Positions 61,913 through 64,000 of a stretch of 64,000 nucleotides of DNA are shown in pieces. The notes beneath the pieces are model-generated. The model had not been told where the DNA came from. It searched no databases and worked only from the letters and a program-made list of their open reading frames with translations. Source of the DNA: Clostridium paridis. Its GTDB lineage: Bacteria; Bacillota; Clostridia; Clostridiales; Clostridiaceae. The position numbers and the translations under genes were made by a program. Every line of letters begins with the position of its first letter. Positions within the stretch are counted from its first letter, which is position 1. The DNA is taken from the NCBI RefSeq assembly GCF_016765615.1, contig NZ_JAESWA010000025.1, positions 1 to 64,000 of the forward strand, written 5' to 3'.

Positions 61913-62917
61913 ATTAATATAGCAATACGTGCTGATGGCGGAAGCCAAATAGGCATGGGGCATATAATGAGGACTTTGACACTAGCAAAAAACCTAAGAA
62001 AGAATAACGATGTATTCTACGTATGTAGGGTAGATATTCCACTAACGAATAAATATAGCATGGGAATAAAGAAAATTAAAGAAGAAGGCTTTAATGTTGT
62101 AATTATTAATGAGGAAAATACAATTAGTGAGCTAAATAATATAAAAGCAGATTTACTTATAACTGATAGTTATGATGTAGATGAGAGGTATTTTTTCGAA
62201 ACTAAAAAGATATTCAAAAATACAGTCTATATAGATGACCTAAATTTATTCTATTTTGATGTGGATATTCTAATTAATCCTAATATCACTGCTGTAGATT
62301 TCCAATATCAAGTTCCTAATGATACACGATTATTATTAGGAACAAAGTATTTAATGCTTAGAGAAGAATTTAGAGTTGAGAAGGCTAAAGAAGATAGAGA
62401 AGAAATAAAAGATATTATGATAACAGTTGGGGGAGGAGATCCATTAAATATAACTAATAAGATATTAGAATACATTATAGATTTAAAAATTAATTATCAT
62501 GTAGTCATTGGTCCAGCATTTGATGTAGAAGTAATAAAAAAAATAGAATCCATATGTAAAGGAAGAAAAAATATAAAATTATATAAGAATTCTAATATCG
62601 TTGATGTGATGAAAAAATGTGATTTAGCAATATCTGCATGTGGGAGTACTATATACGAGTTATGTGCTATAAACATACCTATATTAGGAATAATACTTGC
62701 CGATAATCAGTACAAAATAGGTACAAAAATGCATGAAAAGGACTTGATTTATTGCTTGGGCTGGTATTATGAACTGAAAAAAGAAAATATAATTGGTGGA
62801 ATAAACTACTACTCAGATATAAAGGTTAGAAAAAAAACGAGAAATGATCAAAGTAAGATTATAAATATAAATGGAGTAGAGGAAGTTAGCAAAGAAATAA
62901 TGAATTTATGTAGATAA
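61913..62917 (+). CDS. pseG: PseG/SpsG-like UDP-sugar hydrolase with apparent ATT start
   Basis: The product is about 334 residues, a GT-B fold hydrolase that removes UDP before the synthase step in nonulosonic acid pathways. The conserved N-terminal block reads NIAIRADGGSQIGMGHIMRT, and later blocks are ITVGGGDPLNITNKILEYI, SACGSTIYELCAINIP and GIILADNQYKIG. The first ATG (61955) falls inside this block and would cut off the RADGG loop. Upstream, an in-frame TGA at 61901 leaves only ATT (61910 or 61913) or ATA as starts, and GAGGTGG at 61902-61908 fits ATT at 61913. A rare ATT start or a sequencing error is implied. Confidence 0.82.
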   Translation: MNIAIRADGGSQIGMGHIMRTLTLAKNLRKNNDVFYVCRVDIPLTNKYSMGIKKIKEEGFNVVIINEENTISELNNIKADLLITDSYDVDERYFFETKKIFKNTVYIDDLNLFYFDVDILINPNITAVDFQYQVPNDTRLLLGTKYLMLREEFRVEKAKEDREEIKDIMITVGGGDPLNITNKILEYIIDLKINYHVVIGPAFDVEVIKKIESICKGRKNIKLYKNSNIVDVMKKCDLAISACGSTIYELCAINIPILGIILADNQYKIGTKMHEKDLIYCLGWYYELKKENIIGGINYYSDIKVRKKTRNDQSKIININGVEEVSKEIMNLCR

Positions 62918-62950
62918 TTATTTGAATTAGAATAAAACAAGTTGGAATGA

Positions 62951-62986
62951 AAAAAGATTTCTGTTTTAGCACAGGGATCTTTTTGT
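62951..62986 (+). terminator. Terminator after the PseG-like gene
   Basis: AAAAAGATTTCTGT (62951-62964) pairs with ACAGGGATCTTTTT (62971-62984), with a T tail. It probably ends the operon that began near 52382. Confidence 0.82.
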
Positions 62987-63115
62987 TTAAATATAATTAA
63001 TTAAGTTACTAACATTATAGACTGAGGTTTGTACATCAAAGAACTTTTAAGGTAATCTAACATATTATATAACTATATGGATAAATATTACACGATATAC
63101 ATGGAGGATTTAACT

Positions 63116-64000
63116 GTGAGTAATGAAGTGAGTTTATGTATGATTGTTAAGGATGAGGAAGAATATCTAGCAACCTGCTTAGAAAGTGTTAATAATATAG
63201 TGGATGAAATTATAGTTGTGGACACAGGATCCTCGGATAATACTGTAAGTATAGCTAAAAGTTATAATGCTAAGGTTTATCATCATAAATGGAATAATAG
63301 CTTTAGTGAAGCAAGAAATGAATCCTTGAAATATGCTACAAAAGATTGGATACTAATCCTTGATGCAGATGAGGAATTAAGTCATGAATCTATCGATATA
63401 TTTAAAAGATTATTGGAAAGTTCGTTAAACGAGGACTTCATTTATTTTTTTGAAACTTTAAGTTATTATGGGGATTCAATAGATAAATCTTCTATGACTA
63501 TAAACTTAAATCCACGCCTATTTAAAAATAATCAGGGTACACATTATGAAGGAGAAATTCATAATCAATTAATATACTCAGAAAGTAAGAGTGGTGTGAT
63601 ATGCAGAGATATAAAAATTTATCATTATGGTTATTTAAACAAGAGTATATTTTCAAAGAATAAGGAATTAAGAAATATAACTCTCTTAGAAGAACAAATA
63701 AAAAAGAATCCCAATAATTCATTCGCACATTTTAACCTAGGTACTGAATATGCAAGACTAGCTGACTCAGAAAAAGCTTTACGGCATTATTATAAATCTT
63801 ATGAAAATTTTGATCCGAAAAATGGATACAGCTATTTACTGATATTTAGAATTGCTTTTGAATGTTATAAAATAAAAGATTATGAAACATCTTTAAAATT
63901 TATAAACATTGGAATAGAGCATTATCCTAAGTTTACAGAACTGTATTTTTTAAAAGCATTAGCCTACAAGGATAAGAATATGCCAACTAAACAAATAAGG
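63116..64000 (+). CDS. GT2 glycosyltransferase with C-terminal TPR (partial, cut by window edge)
   Basis: An open frame runs from GTG 63116 (GGAGG 8 bp upstream) to the window end: 295 codons without a stop. The N-terminus is a family 2 glycosyltransferase: SLCMIVKDEEEYLATCLESV, VVDTGSSDNT, WNNSFSEARNESLKYA and WILILDADEEL with the DxD metal motif. From about residue 195 TPR-like helices follow (NSFAHFNLGTEYARLADSEK). This is the SunS-like/TPR-GT2 layout common in clostridial flagellin and surface protein glycosylation. The C-terminus is outside the window. Confidence 0.85.
   Translation, partial: MSNEVSLCMIVKDEEEYLATCLESVNNIVDEIIVVDTGSSDNTVSIAKSYNAKVYHHKWNNSFSEARNESLKYATKDWILILDADEELSHESIDIFKRLLESSLNEDFIYFFETLSYYGDSIDKSSMTINLNPRLFKNNQGTHYEGEIHNQLIYSESKSGVICRDIKIYHYGYLNKSIFSKNKELRNITLLEEQIKKNPNNSFAHFNLGTEYARLADSEKALRHYYKSYENFDPKNGYSYLLIFRIAFECYKIKDYETSLKFINIGIEHYPKFTELYFLKALAYKDKNMPTKQIR

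Noticed and set aside
1-64000. Search for tRNA, rRNA, riboswitch and CRISPR features
   Set aside because: No TpsiC-like GGTTCGAATCC with acceptor pairing, no rRNA segments, no spaced short repeats and no known riboswitch core was seen by eye. GGTTCGCCAACC at 11040 belongs to the IS200 leader.

Overview
The window is a low-GC Firmicutes chromosome segment that looks like a spore-forming Clostridium (cluster I type). Reasons: very AT-rich coding sequence, strong GGAGG-type ribosome binding sites, frequent TTG/GTG starts, an alpha/beta-type small acid-soluble spore protein, EFR1-type flavodoxin-ferredoxin and 4Fe-4S proteins, and many hairpin-plus-T terminators. No rRNA, tRNA, CRISPR array, riboswitch or prophage module was found.

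Layout. 0-5.3 kb: the end of an IS3-family element beside a SASP gene, a secreted ricin-B-lectin/lytic transglycosylase bracketed by a 19-bp inverted repeat, and a MoxR-DUF58-DUF4129 operon. 5.7-19.1 kb: detoxification and efflux genes (GNATs, PhzF, three MFS pumps, an EmrA-type adaptor) with local LysR, TetR and MarR regulators whose operators are visible, plus an IS200-type element. 19.4-24.9 kb: an envelope block with a lipoprotein, a two-component system, an L,D-transpeptidase and a methyltransferase. 25-39 kb: LysR/LysE, a SWIM-SNF2 helicase, a YdjI/YdjG-like pair, then regulator/redox pairs (MarR with a QueG-like ferredoxin, WYL with PPOX, TetR with EFR1), another MFS pump and a flavin reductase.

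39-44.4 kb is a low-density region. It holds a phosphotriesterase-like enzyme, decayed remnants (a probable chromate-transporter tail and a GH43 xylosidase N-terminus), an SDR, an AraC regulator, a small serine recombinase and an orphan ORF. The part from about 40.04 to 44.39 kb is flanked by 28-bp direct repeats with one mismatch. 44.4-49.6 kb carries a HAD phosphatase, an SDR/MerR pair with a textbook 19-bp-spacer MerR promoter, a DedA-PAP2 fusion whose PAP2 catalytic residues look lost, and a tandem pair of paralogous small proteins (DUF6143-like).

49.7 kb to the window end is a surface-glycan cluster entirely on the + strand. An MBOAT/SGNH pair probably O-acetylates a glycan. Then come a glycosyltransferase, a sugar-1-phosphate nucleotidyltransferase, an epimerase, a TPR-glycosyltransferase, SpsF-like and SpsE/NeuB-like enzymes, a hexapeptide acyltransferase, WbqC, a methyltransferase, a PIG-L deacetylase, a PseG-like hydrolase apparently starting at ATT, and the start of a GT2-TPR glycosyltransferase cut by the window edge. 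Together they suggest a modified nonulosonic acid (legionaminic/pseudaminic-like) placed on flagellin, the spore surface or another envelope glycan. The early dehydratase and aminotransferase are not in the window. This cluster is the best candidate for unusual chemistry here.
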